Positions 33,467 to 44,529 of a stretch of DNA of 64,000 bases are shown piece after piece. Positions within the stretch are counted from its first letter, which is position 1; each line of letters begins with the position of its first letter. Position numbers and translations under genes: made by a program. The stretch lies in assembly GCA_947184155.2 (NCBI GenBank), contig CAMXCT020001084.1, positions 1-64,000 on the forward strand, in the 5' to 3' direction. The notes under the pieces were generated by a model that was not told the DNA's origin, ran no database searches, and saw only the letters and a list, made by a program, of their open reading frames with translations. Source of the DNA: Cladocopium goreaui. Its lineage: Eukaryota > Sar > Dinophyceae > Suessiales > Symbiodiniaceae.

Positions 33467-34430
33467 GCAAGAAGGCGAGAAACAAAAGCAAGAAGGCAGG
33501 AGAAAGCGGAGAGCAAAAAGACTGCTACTTTCTTGTAGGGGCAGAAAGCGACGTTAGGCACTACAGGCCGTTGCCTGGAGGCCCGTTCCATCCTTCACTG
33601 CCATGCTGTTTGAGTGTGGCGAACCGCTCTTTTCGAGCCTTGGCAGCTGGACGTTTCGAGGCTTGGCGGATCAGGCAGTCAGGCAGCAAGAGCAAGAAGG
33701 CGAGAAACAAAAGCAAGAAGGCAGGAGAAAGCGGCAGCAAGAGCAAAAAGACCGCTACTTTCTTGTAGGGGCAGAAAGCGACGTTAGGCACTACAGGCCG
33801 TTGCCCGGAGGCCTTCACTGCCATGCTGTTTGAGTGTGGCGAACCGCTCTTTCGTGCTTTGGCAGCTGGACGTTTCGAGGCTTGGCGGATCAGGCAGTCA
33901 GGCAGCAAGAGCAAGAAGGCGAGAAACAAAAGCAAGAAGGCAGGAGAAAGCGGCGGCAAGAGCAAAAAGACAGCTAGTTTCTTGTAGCTGCAGAAAGCGA
34001 CGTTAGGCACTACAGGCCGTTGCCCGGAGGCCCGTTCCATCCTTTACTGCCACGCCGTTTGAGAGTGGCGAAGCTGCTCTTTTCGAGCCTTGGCAGCTGG
34101 ACGATTTGGATTCGTTGTTCAGGAAAGGCCTCCGACCGGGCCTGTCGGCAGGGTTCTGCTTAGTTGAGACGTACCCCCGCTGTTTGAGTGTAGCGAATCC
34201 GCTCTTTTCGACCCTTGGCACCTGGCATTTCGAGGCTTGGCGGCGGGTTGTCCAGCACCGGGCAGCAAGAGCAAGAAGGCAAGACAAAAGCAAGAAGGCA
34301 GGAGAAAGCGGCAGCAAGAGCAAAAAGACAGCTAGTTTCTTGTAGCTGCAGAAAGCGACGTTAGGCACTACAGGCCGTTGCCAGGAGGCCTGTTCCTTCC
34401 TTCACTGCCACGCTGTTTGAGTGTCTCATT
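33463..34430. repeat. Right part of the ~225-bp tandem target array
   Basis: Four units with GACGTTAGGCACTACAGG near 33,549, 33,779, 33,997 and 34,358, in the same orientation as 5,336-5,948. The third-to-fourth interval is longer because of an inserted unique stretch near 34,100-34,190. Purine-rich AGCAAGAAGGC tracts vary in length between units. Confidence 0.85.
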
Positions 34431-34435
34431 GGTTC

Positions 34436-34800
34436 CAGGCGGAGCCCCTTTATTTAAAATTTGAATCTCCCACCCATCAGCCTGGGTCTCCACAAATCTC
34501 TCCAGAGCCAGGCTCCCAGGGCCGCGGCAAACGGCGCATGCCTCTGTTGGTGATGAGCTGATCTTCCAAGCATCCCGTGGGTCGTTCGCTTTCAACATCC
34601 AACTTGAATTTTGCCACCAAATTTTGAAGGCCAGGGCTAGTTGTGGGTACTTTGATCCAGGTTTGCTCATCAGAAAATGGAGCAGGTCACAAATTCTTCC
34701 GAGCGTCCCAAACGATCCCTTTTGTCTCTGGGCCCACCTGGGGGCCAAAGCCCAAGTCCTTGTGGCAAAATCCCAACCTCGGAAGACATCAATAAAGCCG
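34436..34800 (-). pseudogene. Minus-strand coding remnant, unknown protein
   Basis: A minus-strand frame with clear protein character: IDVFRGWDFATRTWALAPRW, then GRICDLLHFLMSKPGSKYPQ, then LALAFKIWWQNSSWMLKAND and a C-terminal TQADGWEIQILNKGAPPG stretch that runs into the target repeat at 34,430. No start codon or domain was identified. Most likely an exon or a gene fragment cut by the repeat array. Confidence 0.4.
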
Positions 34801-34871
34801 CAAGAAGGGCTGATACTACGGTGAATACTGTGAACTCCAAAACCAGCCCCGACTGCTTCGTGTCACCGTAG

Positions 34872-35605
34872 TCTTTTTCTTCTTCTTCTTCTTCTTTCTT
34901 CTTCTTCTTTTTCTTCTTCTTGTTTGTCTTCTTCTTCCTCTTCCTTCTTCTTCTTCTTTCATATTATTTTTATTCTTCTTATTTTTTCTTCTTCTTCTTC
35001 TTCTTCTTATTGTTCTTCCTTCTTCTTCTTCTGCTTCTTCTTCTTCTTCTTATTCTTCTTATTCTTCCTTCTTCTTCTTCTTCTTCTTCTTCTTCATGTT
35101 CTTCTTCTTCCTTCTTCTTCTTCTTTCTTCTTCTTCTTCTTCCTTCTTCTTCTTCTTCATTCTTCTTGTTCTTCTTCCTTCTTCTTCTTCCTTCTTCTTC
35201 TTCCTTCTTCTTCTTCTTCTTTCTTATGTTTCTTCTTCTTCTTTTTTCTTCTTATTCTTCTTCTTCTTCTTATTCTTCTTCTTCTTCCTTCTTCTTCTTA
35301 TTCTTCTTTCTTTTTCTTCTTCTTCTTCTTTTTCTTCTTCTTCTTCTTCTTTTTCTTCTTCCTTCTTCTTCTTCTTCTTCTTCTTCTTCCTTCTTCTTCT
35401 TCTTCGTCTTCTTCTTCTTCTTCCTTCTTCTTCTTCTTCATTCTTCTTTTTATTCTTCCTTCTTCTTCTTCTTCCTTATTCTTTTTCTTCTTCTTCTTCT
35501 TCTTCTTCGTCTTCTTCTTCGTCTTCTTTTTCTTCTTCTTCCTTCTTCTTCTTCCTTCTTCTTCTTCTCCTTCCTTCTTCTTCTTCTTCTTCCTCCTTCT
35601 TCTTC
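34872..35605 (+). repeat. CTT/TTC microsatellite, ~730 bp
   Basis: Almost pure pyrimidine tract of TTC repeats with C, A or G interruptions. All three plus frames are open as poly-Phe, poly-Ser or poly-Leu and should not be called genes. It ends in a CATCATCAT run. Confidence 0.95.
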
Positions 35606-38130
35606 ATCATCATCATCATCACGATCACCGCCGTCATCCTGATCATCGCCAACCAGTTCGCAAGTCCCGCAGGTGTTTTTCTTCCCTATTGTCCTCCTCC
35701 CGCGTGGATCTGAGGGCATGGACTGCTGCATCTTGTGTATGGCGTCGTGGTGATGATGCCTCGTCCATAGGAGGTCCCAAATCTGATGGCCGGGGAAGCC
35801 TGGGGAATGATTGGCAAAGTGCCAAATCAAAAATCGAATTGAAATAAATTAAATAACTGTAAGGTGGTAGATAGACTGCCATACGTCAAGTATTTCTTGG
35901 ATGGGTCCTTTAGAAGGACTTTGAGATCAACTCCCATCTATTTCAAACATTGGACTCATTAGATTTTATGAATGTATGTACATTTACACGTGTGCCTGGG
36001 ATTACGGGATATCATATGTGTGCCTGGGTAGGTTTGTGAGGTGCCATATATACCTGCATTATACCATAATATACCTATATGATCCTACACACACGCAGCA
36101 TCATTCAAGTATAGGAAAGACAGGGTTGGCTTTCGTCAAGCCCTTCCCCAGCTCTGCCTGCTGGGACAGATCTTCGCAGACTGGCAAGAATGGCCTCGAT
36201 TTACTCCAGCTGGGACTGGGATCAATCCCACGATAATTAATGTGCAACCATCATTCAACTAACGTACATACTGTAGATGTTCGGCAAATATACTGTATAA
36301 TCTTTGGAAAAATCAAAGCTTGGCTCGATTGTGGAAGTGCTGTACTATTGCTCAACAGCCATGTTTTACCAAAGCAGTTTGAACAGCTTGACAAACAGTT
36401 CCAAGCAAACAAAACCGATTTACATTGCAGAAAAACCGATAAAGTCATACAAAAATGCGCTTTTTACTGTCAAAGGAGGAGCAATGAAGTGCCACTCAGA
36501 TTCTCCATTCAAAACGGGCATGGCGTGCAACCACTGGCATGAGATCTCCAGGATAGCTTCACAACCCCCTGCAGCTTGGAGCGATGCCGAGCTGGATCAA
36601 TTGGCTCAACTTGCCGAAACACCACCTTGGCAGCTGTGATTGGCACCTGGTCGTCATGACTATTGGCATTGGTGTACGCTGGTTGGAACTGATTCCTTTG
36701 AACGTACGCCTGACTGCATCATGGGGTGACATGTGGTAGCATAGATCCCTAACAAAGCTCAAGCTACATTGTAAACCTCTTAAAAATATTAAAAAATTAG
36801 TCTGATCAAGTCAAGCTGTATGGCAGTGGAACAACAAGCCAGGCTCTTCATGCTCAGAAGGCCTGCCAAACACTGCCGGAGTCGTTCGAATCAGCAGCCC
36901 GTGGCCTGCTCAGATTTGTGTTCCAGAGCGATCACCCGTCCCTCGAGACACTTCAAACGACCCTTTAAGCTTGAGATAAAAAAGACTGAGTAAAAAGTGG
37001 GCTGTCTCCATGAAGAGCTAATAAAATCCACTAGATGCATCATAATTAATACATCTAGATACCAGTAGACTGCTATCATCTGTCATCCATGGTGAAAAAA
37101 GTTATGGCAAGGTCCCCTACCCCATCATAGCGCGCCGCACAGTCCGTGGCGTCGGTAGCACTGAGATGCTGGTGCCAAAGCGCTCCGTCTGGAGCTTCGT
37201 TGGAGCCCTGACATCCAACATGCGGGGAATCATGATAAAATACATCAATAGAATCCAATAGAATCAATATGTACTTCAATAGATCAGGACATCTAAAGTG
37301 CATTACGTAGGGTAATGCTTCGATATGATATGACAAACTTGTTTTGACTGCAGGGCAAGATGCCTGGCAATGCGCATGGCTCGACCGGAGGTGTGGCAAT
37401 GAAGTTCAACAATCACAGACAGTGCGTTTGCCACTGCATGTTGCCATCATCTGTATGTTTTCTGTGGACAAATTCCCACCTGTCGGCCTTGGTTGTCCTA
37501 GCTGATGAACTTTGGCTCTGGACTTCCCGGAGAGCGTAACATGCCAAGCGCAGATTGTGCAGAGCATCACAACACCATGATGTGCGATGGAAACGATACC
37601 AACTGCTTTCGCTCTGACAAAAAGTTGATGTCATTTTGAGGTCCGAAGTATTGCAAAAAGTTAAGTGGGTCAAGTCAAGTACTGCTGGTTGTACAAAACA
37701 GGAAATTAAAAAAGAGATCCCGCACACCATATGCATTAACGGTGCAAAATCACTCCAAATTATCGCGGAAAGTCAATGCTTGCGGGCTGGGGCGCTACAC
37801 CTTGGCTACGGGATATTTTGCCTGCAAATCAGTACAAGTACGGCGCGAATATTTGCTTGGCCTGCACGCAGAACCTGTTTGGTCAGCTTGGCCCAAGAAG
37901 GCAAACTTTTCCACCAGCAGTCAAGGCTGATAAGTCCTTGGTACCTTGTTTTTGCTGACCACTTCGCTTGGTGCTTGATGGCATGCCACGCAACAGAAAA
38001 GAAGCGAACAAAGCAACTCATGCTCAATCCTGAGGCGGGGTGAAAATCTTTAAGTGGGCAAGCGAAGGCTTTTATGAACCCTGCGAAGGCAAAACGAAAA
38101 CACTGGCAGTTTGTTAGTGTGGAGGAGCAT
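35606..38130. other. Mostly unassigned unique DNA
   Basis: No gene can be supported with confidence. Protein-like pieces on the plus strand are YKNALFTVKGGAMKCHSDSP leading to WSDAELDQLAQLAETPPWQL and a TGA (36,449-36,639), a NQYKYGANICLACTQNLFGQ stretch (about 37,826-37,950) and VKIFKWASEGFYEPCEGKTK (about 38,041-38,105). They could be exons of one plus-strand gene with undefined introns. Confidence 0.4.
36449..36639 (+). CDS. Possible 3' exon of unknown gene
   Basis: The frame encodes a segment with balanced composition ending SRIASQPPAAWSDAELDQLA and QLAETPPWQL before TGA. No family recognised. Support is codon-like composition only. Confidence 0.25.
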
Positions 38131-38319
38131 GAGTACCCTGCACATTTATTCGCACTGTGTTCAATGTGTTCCCCTTCGACAATTCCCACTCACAATCATG
38201 CATAGACCCCATGCCAAATCTGAAGAACTTCTGACAACCGCGCCGCATGGTGTGAAAACTCCAAGATCTCAGGCATCCACACATCGTTTCCAATGTGCAT
38301 CCACCAGCCAATATCACCC
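38131..38319 (-). repeat. Truncated array unit at the left edge
   Basis: GAGTACCCTGCACATTTATT onward matches 42,371-42,540 of unit 1 and 63,828-64,000 of unit 4. It then jumps at ATATCACCC|GCTGC to the start of unit 1. It is the remnant of a type-1/4 unit with about 2.9 kb deleted at the junction. It contains a copy of a minus-strand exon reading GCQKFFRFGMGSMHDCEWEL. Confidence 0.8.
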
Positions 38320-39164
38320 GCTGCTTGTGATATTAGTTGTGTTTTTCTGGCGTGGCTCGGCACGAGCATCTGCACATTTCTTTCCGCGCTCCAGTTCCAT
38401 TCTGCGCAGATCTGTGTAGGACTTTGCCGTCACTCTGTGGGAACTGGGACTCAACCAAGTCGCTGAGAAACTCAGCGAGAAAGGGTGAAACCTGTGCTCT
38501 GTGAGGGCCATGATCACGCCCAATGGGCTGGAGGCTCAAGAACATGTTGCCGAGGTATCAACGATGTCACAGGTTAACAAGTCAAGGTCCACTACCATGA
38601 AGTAACATTCATGAGTTGTGCTAACACACGGCCCGGATATGTATATCATATTAATCAATATAAATCATATATGTGATATGTGTATTAAGTGTATTTAATA
38701 TTATTTAATATTACATAGATGCCATTTGAGTCACCAACAGGGACGGGCACACTAGCATTGGCATCATCTGCTGCCCCATTTTTGAGCTGCGAAAATCTAC
38801 CTGATGGCCAAGGTACTCACTGCCATTCCTGCAACAGAATCGAACAGTAAAAGTTTGAAAAAAAAAGAGCCGTTCCCTTCAGTCCGAAATGATTTTGCAC
38901 ATGTTCGTGACTGGTTTGATTCCAACATGTTCAAACTGTCATTCTCTTCAGAGGGAAGTCGACGCAGAGCTGGTTGAGGAATCCACCTGAGGAATCCTAC
39001 ACAGCTGTGAGAACCAACAAAACTAGAAATCCATAGAAATCCAACATATTCCAACTAACATCGCATCTCCAGTTCCACAGTCTATTTTGCAACTTCCAAC
39101 ACTGTGTGTCCTTGCTTCACCCTGCGTGCATCCGATCATTTGGATGACTTTGTGATTGAGATTG

Positions 39165-39200
39165 GGTTAGTCCGGTTAGTCCGGTTAGTCCGGTTAGTCA
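39165..39200. repeat. GGTTAGTCC minisatellite (unit 1; also 2-4)
   Basis: Four 9-bp copies here, five at 46,274-46,318, four at 53,394-53,429 and four at 60,588-60,623. It lies next to the [13 protein letters not shown] exon. Confidence 0.9.
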
Positions 39201-40962
39201 GTTTCTTCAGCTCCTTCATGCCAAGCTCTTCTAGAAGCTCATCTGCCAAGCTTTTCTTTGGCAAACAACCGATGCCTTGCTTGCCTCGGAACGTGAAACG
39301 CCGATTCGGGATATGATTCAGCCACAAGTGCCAGGTCCAGTCACAGCATTTGCCAACGATGGAAGCTTCTGGCCAAACATGGGGAGGTTTTGTCCAAATT
39401 TCCCAACACTTGGAGAATACAGGGAAAAGCATGCGTACTATATATCTATATGCTATATACATCAAATGCCTTGAGCACCAAGACCCAGCAAAATTCCTGG
39501 GGCCAAACTTGCACAAAAAATGAACCCTCTGTTTGTGACTGGAAACCTGGGGTATTTATCTTGTAAACCAGTACGTAATTTGTACTCAACCCGTACTTTA
39601 CCAATACCGACCGATACTTTGAAACGGTGTTTCGTAGTTTTCTTGTTTTCTCGAATTTGTTGCAAATCTCGTCAAGAATTGCCTAGGACTATGGAATAGA
39701 GTCTTCTGGACCTCCTGGTGCACTTCTATTTTCCGAACAACGTGGGACTCCTTCAACAGGTTGCGGGATTCCTTTCAACAGGTTGTGATTTCATTTTGTG
39801 CGTTCCCTTTTAAAGAGCGCAACGTCTCTTTGAGAGGGATGCGTTTACAGAGACCTTCAACATGCGCGAACTTCGTTTGAAAAATGTAGTAGTGCACTTT
39901 ATTAGAAAGGTACGTTGAAAAAGTAGAACCCGTTTATGCAGTACTCTTTCGAAAGGGTATGGTACTCCTTAAAGCAAAATTTGGTAGAAGTGTGTGTGTG
40001 TACTATTTCTTCCGAAAAGGTGAACAATGTGATGGGAAAGAGTGCAACATGCACTTCGGACCATGAACATTGTCAGAAAGTAGAATTCTATGTATGCAGG
40101 ACTCTTTTTGTTAAGAAAGGTATCGTAGGTAACATGCCCTTCCGGATGAATGCAACATGTGAGTAAAGAATGCGATATCCATGTGTAGAAATTAAGTAGA
40201 TATTTCCTTCAAGAAGCTATTGCCTTGCAAAAAATGAATAAAGGAATTGACATGATCTTTTCCAAGGAGTACTGCATTTGTGCATTGGTTATTGCATTTG
40301 TTTGACAGGAATGCTATGGGTTAAAACCAAACACACCGCATACTGTGCAGGATTTTCGCCTTTTAAAGGGATACCCATTGAAGGAAGACTGGATTTGTTG
40401 ACAGAAAGACTCCACTTCGAACATTTCACCGTTTTGGGGGAATGCTCCATATATCTCCCTATTTTCCAGGCATACTGCTTCTTGAAGGAAGGCCTGTCTC
40501 AAAGGAAGACCACCGCTCGTGAAGGAAAAATCGCTGTCTCTGAATTTAAAATGTTCCTTTAAAAAAAGTGGAATATTTCATGTGTGTGTGTATGTTTATT
40601 GAATACTGCGATTTTTCAACAGGAAGTCTGTATGCACAAGAAAGGCAGAATAGTTTGAAAGGAAGACTGCACTTCCTCAAAATAAAACACTGCACCTTTT
40701 GAGGGCATGCCTCATGTTTTCATAGATGCTGGCCCGGAAGACTGCTTTCTCATAGCTACTTTACGAATCTTTAAGATAAATTGCGTTATGTGGTGAAACA
40801 ATTTCTCAATCCTTTTGGTTCCTTCAAAATCCATCGTAAAGAAGCCACAACTACCTGCTCTCCCTCTTTCAATCTCACTTCTGCAATCTTTCACAACCAC
40901 TGGGCCACTGGGTGCCAAGCATTTGTGCGCATACCACACGACGGGCTGCCCATTTGACATTT

Positions 40963-41388
40963 TCACTTTGAAGTCACCTTGAGAAGTTGTGACTGAGCTT
41001 TGCAACGTTCACAGGATACATGAAACTGCATGTTACATTGAAAGTTAGGTAGCCATAGGTAGCCCGGGAAGAGACATGCTCCCTGGGGGCTCGCTATGAT
41101 GCTGATTTCACACATGCAACATTTCAGTCGCTGTCTAAATCGTATGAATTTGGACAAGTTGCCATCTTCATCAAAGCCCTCCACAGTTCCCATGGTCTCG
41201 CATAAGTGCACTCGGTCACCAATGGATGTGAGACGTTCGATCACACCTCGCTCATGCGGGAAAACCACTGGGAACTTGGGAAAGTTCATACAGATTCTAC
41301 GGATTTCATGAGGGCAGCCGGGCTTGCCGGGCTTGCCGGGCTTGCCGGGCTTGCCGGGCTTGCCGGGCTTGCCACTGCCATCATGCAA
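40963..41388 (-). CDS. Exon with IGDRV ... [10 protein letters not shown] module, unit 1
   Basis: Same exon; in this unit the Gly-Lys-Pro tract (six repeats) is in frame with it. Trp in unit 2 is Leu here (DEDGNLSKF). Confidence 0.45.
   Translation of the reverse strand: MHDGSGKPGKPGKPGKPGKPGKPGCPHEIRRICMNFPKFPVVFPHERGVIERLTSIGDRVHLCETMGTVEGFDEDGNLSKFIRFRQRLKCCMCEISIIASPQGACLFPGYLWLPNFQCNMQFHVSCERCKAQSQLLKVTSK
41320..41373. repeat. GGGCTTGCC minisatellite, unit 1 (6 copies)
   Basis: Six exact 9-bp copies. The equivalent arrays in units 2, 3 and 4 are at 48,474-48,553 (8 plus a short copy), 55,553-55,650 (10 plus short) and 62,783-62,826 (3 exact, one variant, one short). Confidence 0.95.
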
Positions 41389-42124
41389 TCGATATCAAAG
41401 GCGTTCTTGGCCTTTCAAATCATCTAACCACCCAACAGACTGTTTCCACAGAGCGTCTAATGTGTCTATGAAGTTCAAGGGGCGAAAGGTTCCCAAGATT
41501 TCCATAGACCATCTGACCAAGGGTTTGGAGATGCTGTCACAACATGTCACAACTTGATTTCACCCTATGGAGACGGTGCACAAACTTCGAAAGGTTTTGA
41601 ACCTCCCAAAACTATCCACTGATGTCCAGAAATCTATCCACGGCATCCGATGGCAGCAAGCACCAAACCCACCCAAACCCCAAGTCATCAGTTCATGCAA
41701 CGACGAGCAGCATCGGGGCCAAGCGCTTCGGAGTTGGTTAGGCTTCACCACCACCGGGTCATCTGCCAGGACGCTTCGAAGAAAATGCATATCTTGGAGG
41801 TAACAGAAGACTGGTGGCACATCTTGGCTCTATGTTTCAAGTATCATATAGGGACATAGATACGTTATGCATATTGGATCATATTGGCATATTTATGTAC
41901 TGGTATGTACTTTATACATCTTTATACTACCACATCCATAAATGTGGCAAACATGTGGGACTAGGACACTGGGAGGAAATATGTGTCACCATCTTTTGAC
42001 GTGTCTCTGAACATGAAACCTTTGGAACTATTGGAACTCTTGTTGCATGTATGATCTTTTCCGATTTAATCCAAGATTTGGAACCCGTCCGCTCCTGGCC
42101 CCCACGTTCCAGCAAACGGATGCG

Positions 42125-42144
42125 GAAGTCATTGGCTTCGACCA
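42125..42144. other. 20-bp inversion in type-A units
   Basis: GAAGTCATTGGCTTCGACCA is the exact reverse complement of 49,263-49,282 in unit 2. Unit 4 has the same inverted version at 63,578-63,597. A further ~35 bases of the unit 2 sequence are missing next to it. Confidence 0.85.
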
Positions 42145-42171
42145 TATTATCCGGTCTCCAACACTGAGAGC

Positions 42172-42246
42172 CTTCCTGCCCGGCTCAGATCTTCTACGCC
42201 AAGAACTATATATTCTTCGCGTAGAAAATCTGCGCCGGGCAGGAAG
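42172..42246. repeat. Hairpin: inverted duplication in unit 1
   Basis: Arms of 28 bases (42,172-42,199 and 42,219-42,246) pair with two mismatches, and the loop pairs for five more bases (AAGAA with TTCTT). The same structure is at 63,625-63,699 in unit 4. Units 2 and 3 have only the right arm. Confidence 0.9.
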
Positions 42247-43074
42247 AGTTCGGAAGAACAGCAAATGCTGGCAATGTCGGCAGCCAAGACTGATCCACAC
42301 GTATCAGTCCACGTTGAATCTTACACTGTCTTGCTATGTCAACTATGTCTTACTATCTGATCAAAGCTGACGAGTACCCTGCACATTTATTCGCAGTGTG
42401 TTCAATGTGTTCCCCTTCGACAATTCCCACTCACAATCATGCATAGACCCCATGCCAAACCTGAAGAACTTCTGACAGCCGCGCCGCATGGTGTGAAAAC
42501 AACTCCAAGATCTCAGGCATCCACCAGCCAATATCACCACAACCACGCTTGACCCCAGCATTCCTCTGCCCGATGGTGCTTGATATTTTTGTGCCACTAA
42601 TAGTCACTACAGTAACAGACTCAGAATGCAAAACCTCTACTAGTGCTCCTAGAAAGTATCCAACGGATCTGTAACAACACATTGGAAGACTTCGCAAATG
42701 AGTTGTTCGGTGTTGTTGGACATCCGATTTCTGCAGTTGCAATGTTGGACTGGTTGGGATGCGTAGTCTACACTGTCGTTCCCGAACTTGCAGCCACATG
42801 CTGCATCAGGTAGCCATCGTCTTCCCATCGTCGGTGAAGACCGGAAGGTCTCCGTCTTCGTCCACACCAACAATTGTCGCTTTCGTTCCGCCGGGATGAC
42901 TTCATGGCATGACGATACGACATGCAAGAAACTGCAAGCACCAAATCCAATCCATGTCCTGCATGAGAAGTTCCGACACTTGCATGTGCTAGGATGTGCC
43001 AGGGCGTGTGTGAGCCACACTCTGCTTTGAGACTGAGGTCCCTGACAAACATCCGGGATTCTCCCACCCACGGT

Positions 43075-43147
43075 GCTGTGATACACAGGAGCGTGGAGTA
43101 TGATTATGACCTATTCAGTCATACTCCACGCTCCTGTGTATCACAGC
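43075..43147. repeat. Hairpin: 29-bp perfect inverted duplication in unit 1
   Basis: GCTGTGATACACAGGAGCGT begins an arm (43,075-43,103) that is the exact reverse complement of 43,119-43,147, around a 15-base loop. Units 2 and 3 carry only the right arm. Confidence 0.95.
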
Positions 43148-44154
43148 GTCACATGCCGAAGTGTCTTGCTGCGCCGAACCCAACAACGAAGCACCGAAAA
43201 ATATGCATTGAGCATAGTCAGGTGCGCCGGGTGCGCCAGGTGGGCCTTGGTCCATCGATCCAGCCCGCTCGACAGGCTTCAAATGGTTTCAACTCTTTGG
43301 CGACCTGGCACAGTTCATGTTTCAGACATGCCTTGGCCCATTTGGAGTCGTATTGTAAGGACGTTAAAAATGGCTCAAATGCCACCCTTTCCATTTTCAG
43401 CACCTTTCAATCAACTGCGTTCTTTCCGGGTTGCCCAAATATATTGCCAAAAATGTCTCATCGTAGATGCTTTGGGTCTCACAAATCTTCTTAGAATGAG
43501 CAGATTCCACGTGGTCTACTACTGTTTGAAAGCTGCTCAAGTAATTCATTGGTTTCCATTGGTTTCCCATGTTTTTCCTGTCTGTGGCCATGAGTTGGAA
43601 GTTGAAGGCCAGGCTGGCAGCAAAAGGAGTGCAGCACAGACCTAGGATGTTCTTTTTATTACCCGTCTAGGACTCAGGTGTGCATTGCCAAGCTTCAGGA
43701 TTCAGCACCAAGGATTTTTTTGTCATCCAGACCTTCTTTCCATCTTGCGCTTCACGCTTCGAAACACCTCGTGGCAAGTGAGCAAGCTGCACTGGTCATC
43801 AGCTGCACTCAGAAGCTCAATCTTAAGAGGATCTTACAAAAGCGGTGAGGACATGTGACAATGCACCGGATAAATGAGTCCCACGTAATTCAAATATAGT
43901 TGCAAAGTATTGCAAAGAAATCTCAAGTAATCTTTAGTAATCCATCTATCTCAGACCTCAACCCCAAAAACATCCAAAAACTGTAATCGTCACATGGCTC
44001 CGAAACACCACTGGGGCTCCAAACGCAACGACGTCAGCAGCGTGCCCCGCGCTCTTCCATTCCCCTGAGCAGCCCGGCGTCGGCGGCACGTCCTGGAGAT
44101 CAAATCTGCGGGCCGATGTCAATCAACTCAACACACACTTTTCAGCAAAAGCAT

Positions 44155-44529
44155 TCAGAAACCGACGCCCTCGTCTGACTTTATCCCCTTTTCATCCCTT
44201 TTCCGTCTAAAACATCTTGAAAACACGTTGGGAACAGTAAAACAGATTCCTGAAGATTCATTCATCCACTCAATCCACTTTCCGGTCCTCAGGAATACCA
44301 TGAAAAGCAAACAGATGATCACGGGGAGGAGAACTGGGATCAGTTCTCCACCTTGGATGCGAAACAGAAATGCCAGGAACTTGATGTGGAATGCGGAAGA
44401 GCATACTTTCTCAGCCATGGAATCCAAACATTCTGCAATCAAACCACGGCCCCAGATACACCCCAAAGTCCAAGCAGAAACCGAGCAAGGAATGCAAACA
44501 TGTCTCCAGAAAGGATTGGCAGAACACAT
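44155..44529 (-). CDS. Exon with a transmembrane segment, unit 1
   Basis: Same exon as at 51,248-51,622, differing at very few positions (Glu for Lys just before the helix), so it is under constraint or recently duplicated. Confidence 0.4.
   Translation of the reverse strand: MCSANPFWRHVCIPCSVSAWTLGCIWGRGLIAECLDSMAEKVCSSAFHIKFLAFLFRIQGGELIPVLLPVIICLLFMVFLRTGKWIEWMNESSGICFTVPNVFSRCFRRKRDEKGIKSDEGVGF

Noticed and set aside
33561..34040. 159-residue minus-strand frame rich in Leu and Phe
   Set aside because: Crosses the ~225-bp tandem repeats; the hydrophobic run comes from the purine-rich AGAAGGC tract.
34920..35847. Long plus-strand frames rich in Phe, Ser and Leu
   Set aside because: Translations of the TTC microsatellite; all three frames are open, so openness carries no information.
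41206..41427. Plus-strand Leu-Ala-Gly repeat protein in the tandem units
   Set aside because: Comes from the 9-bp minisatellite; the conserved flanking frame ([10 protein letters not shown]) is on the minus strand.
41567..41803. Plus-strand frame reading [16 protein letters not shown] and copies in units 3 and 4
   Set aside because: The opposite frame is equally open, and unit 2 carries a ~50-bp deletion here; neighbouring exons favour the minus strand, though I could not exclude this frame completely.
43371..43382. AATGGCTCAAAT as a spliced-leader relic
   Set aside because: Only GGCTCAA matches; it lacks the TTTT run and the final AAG.
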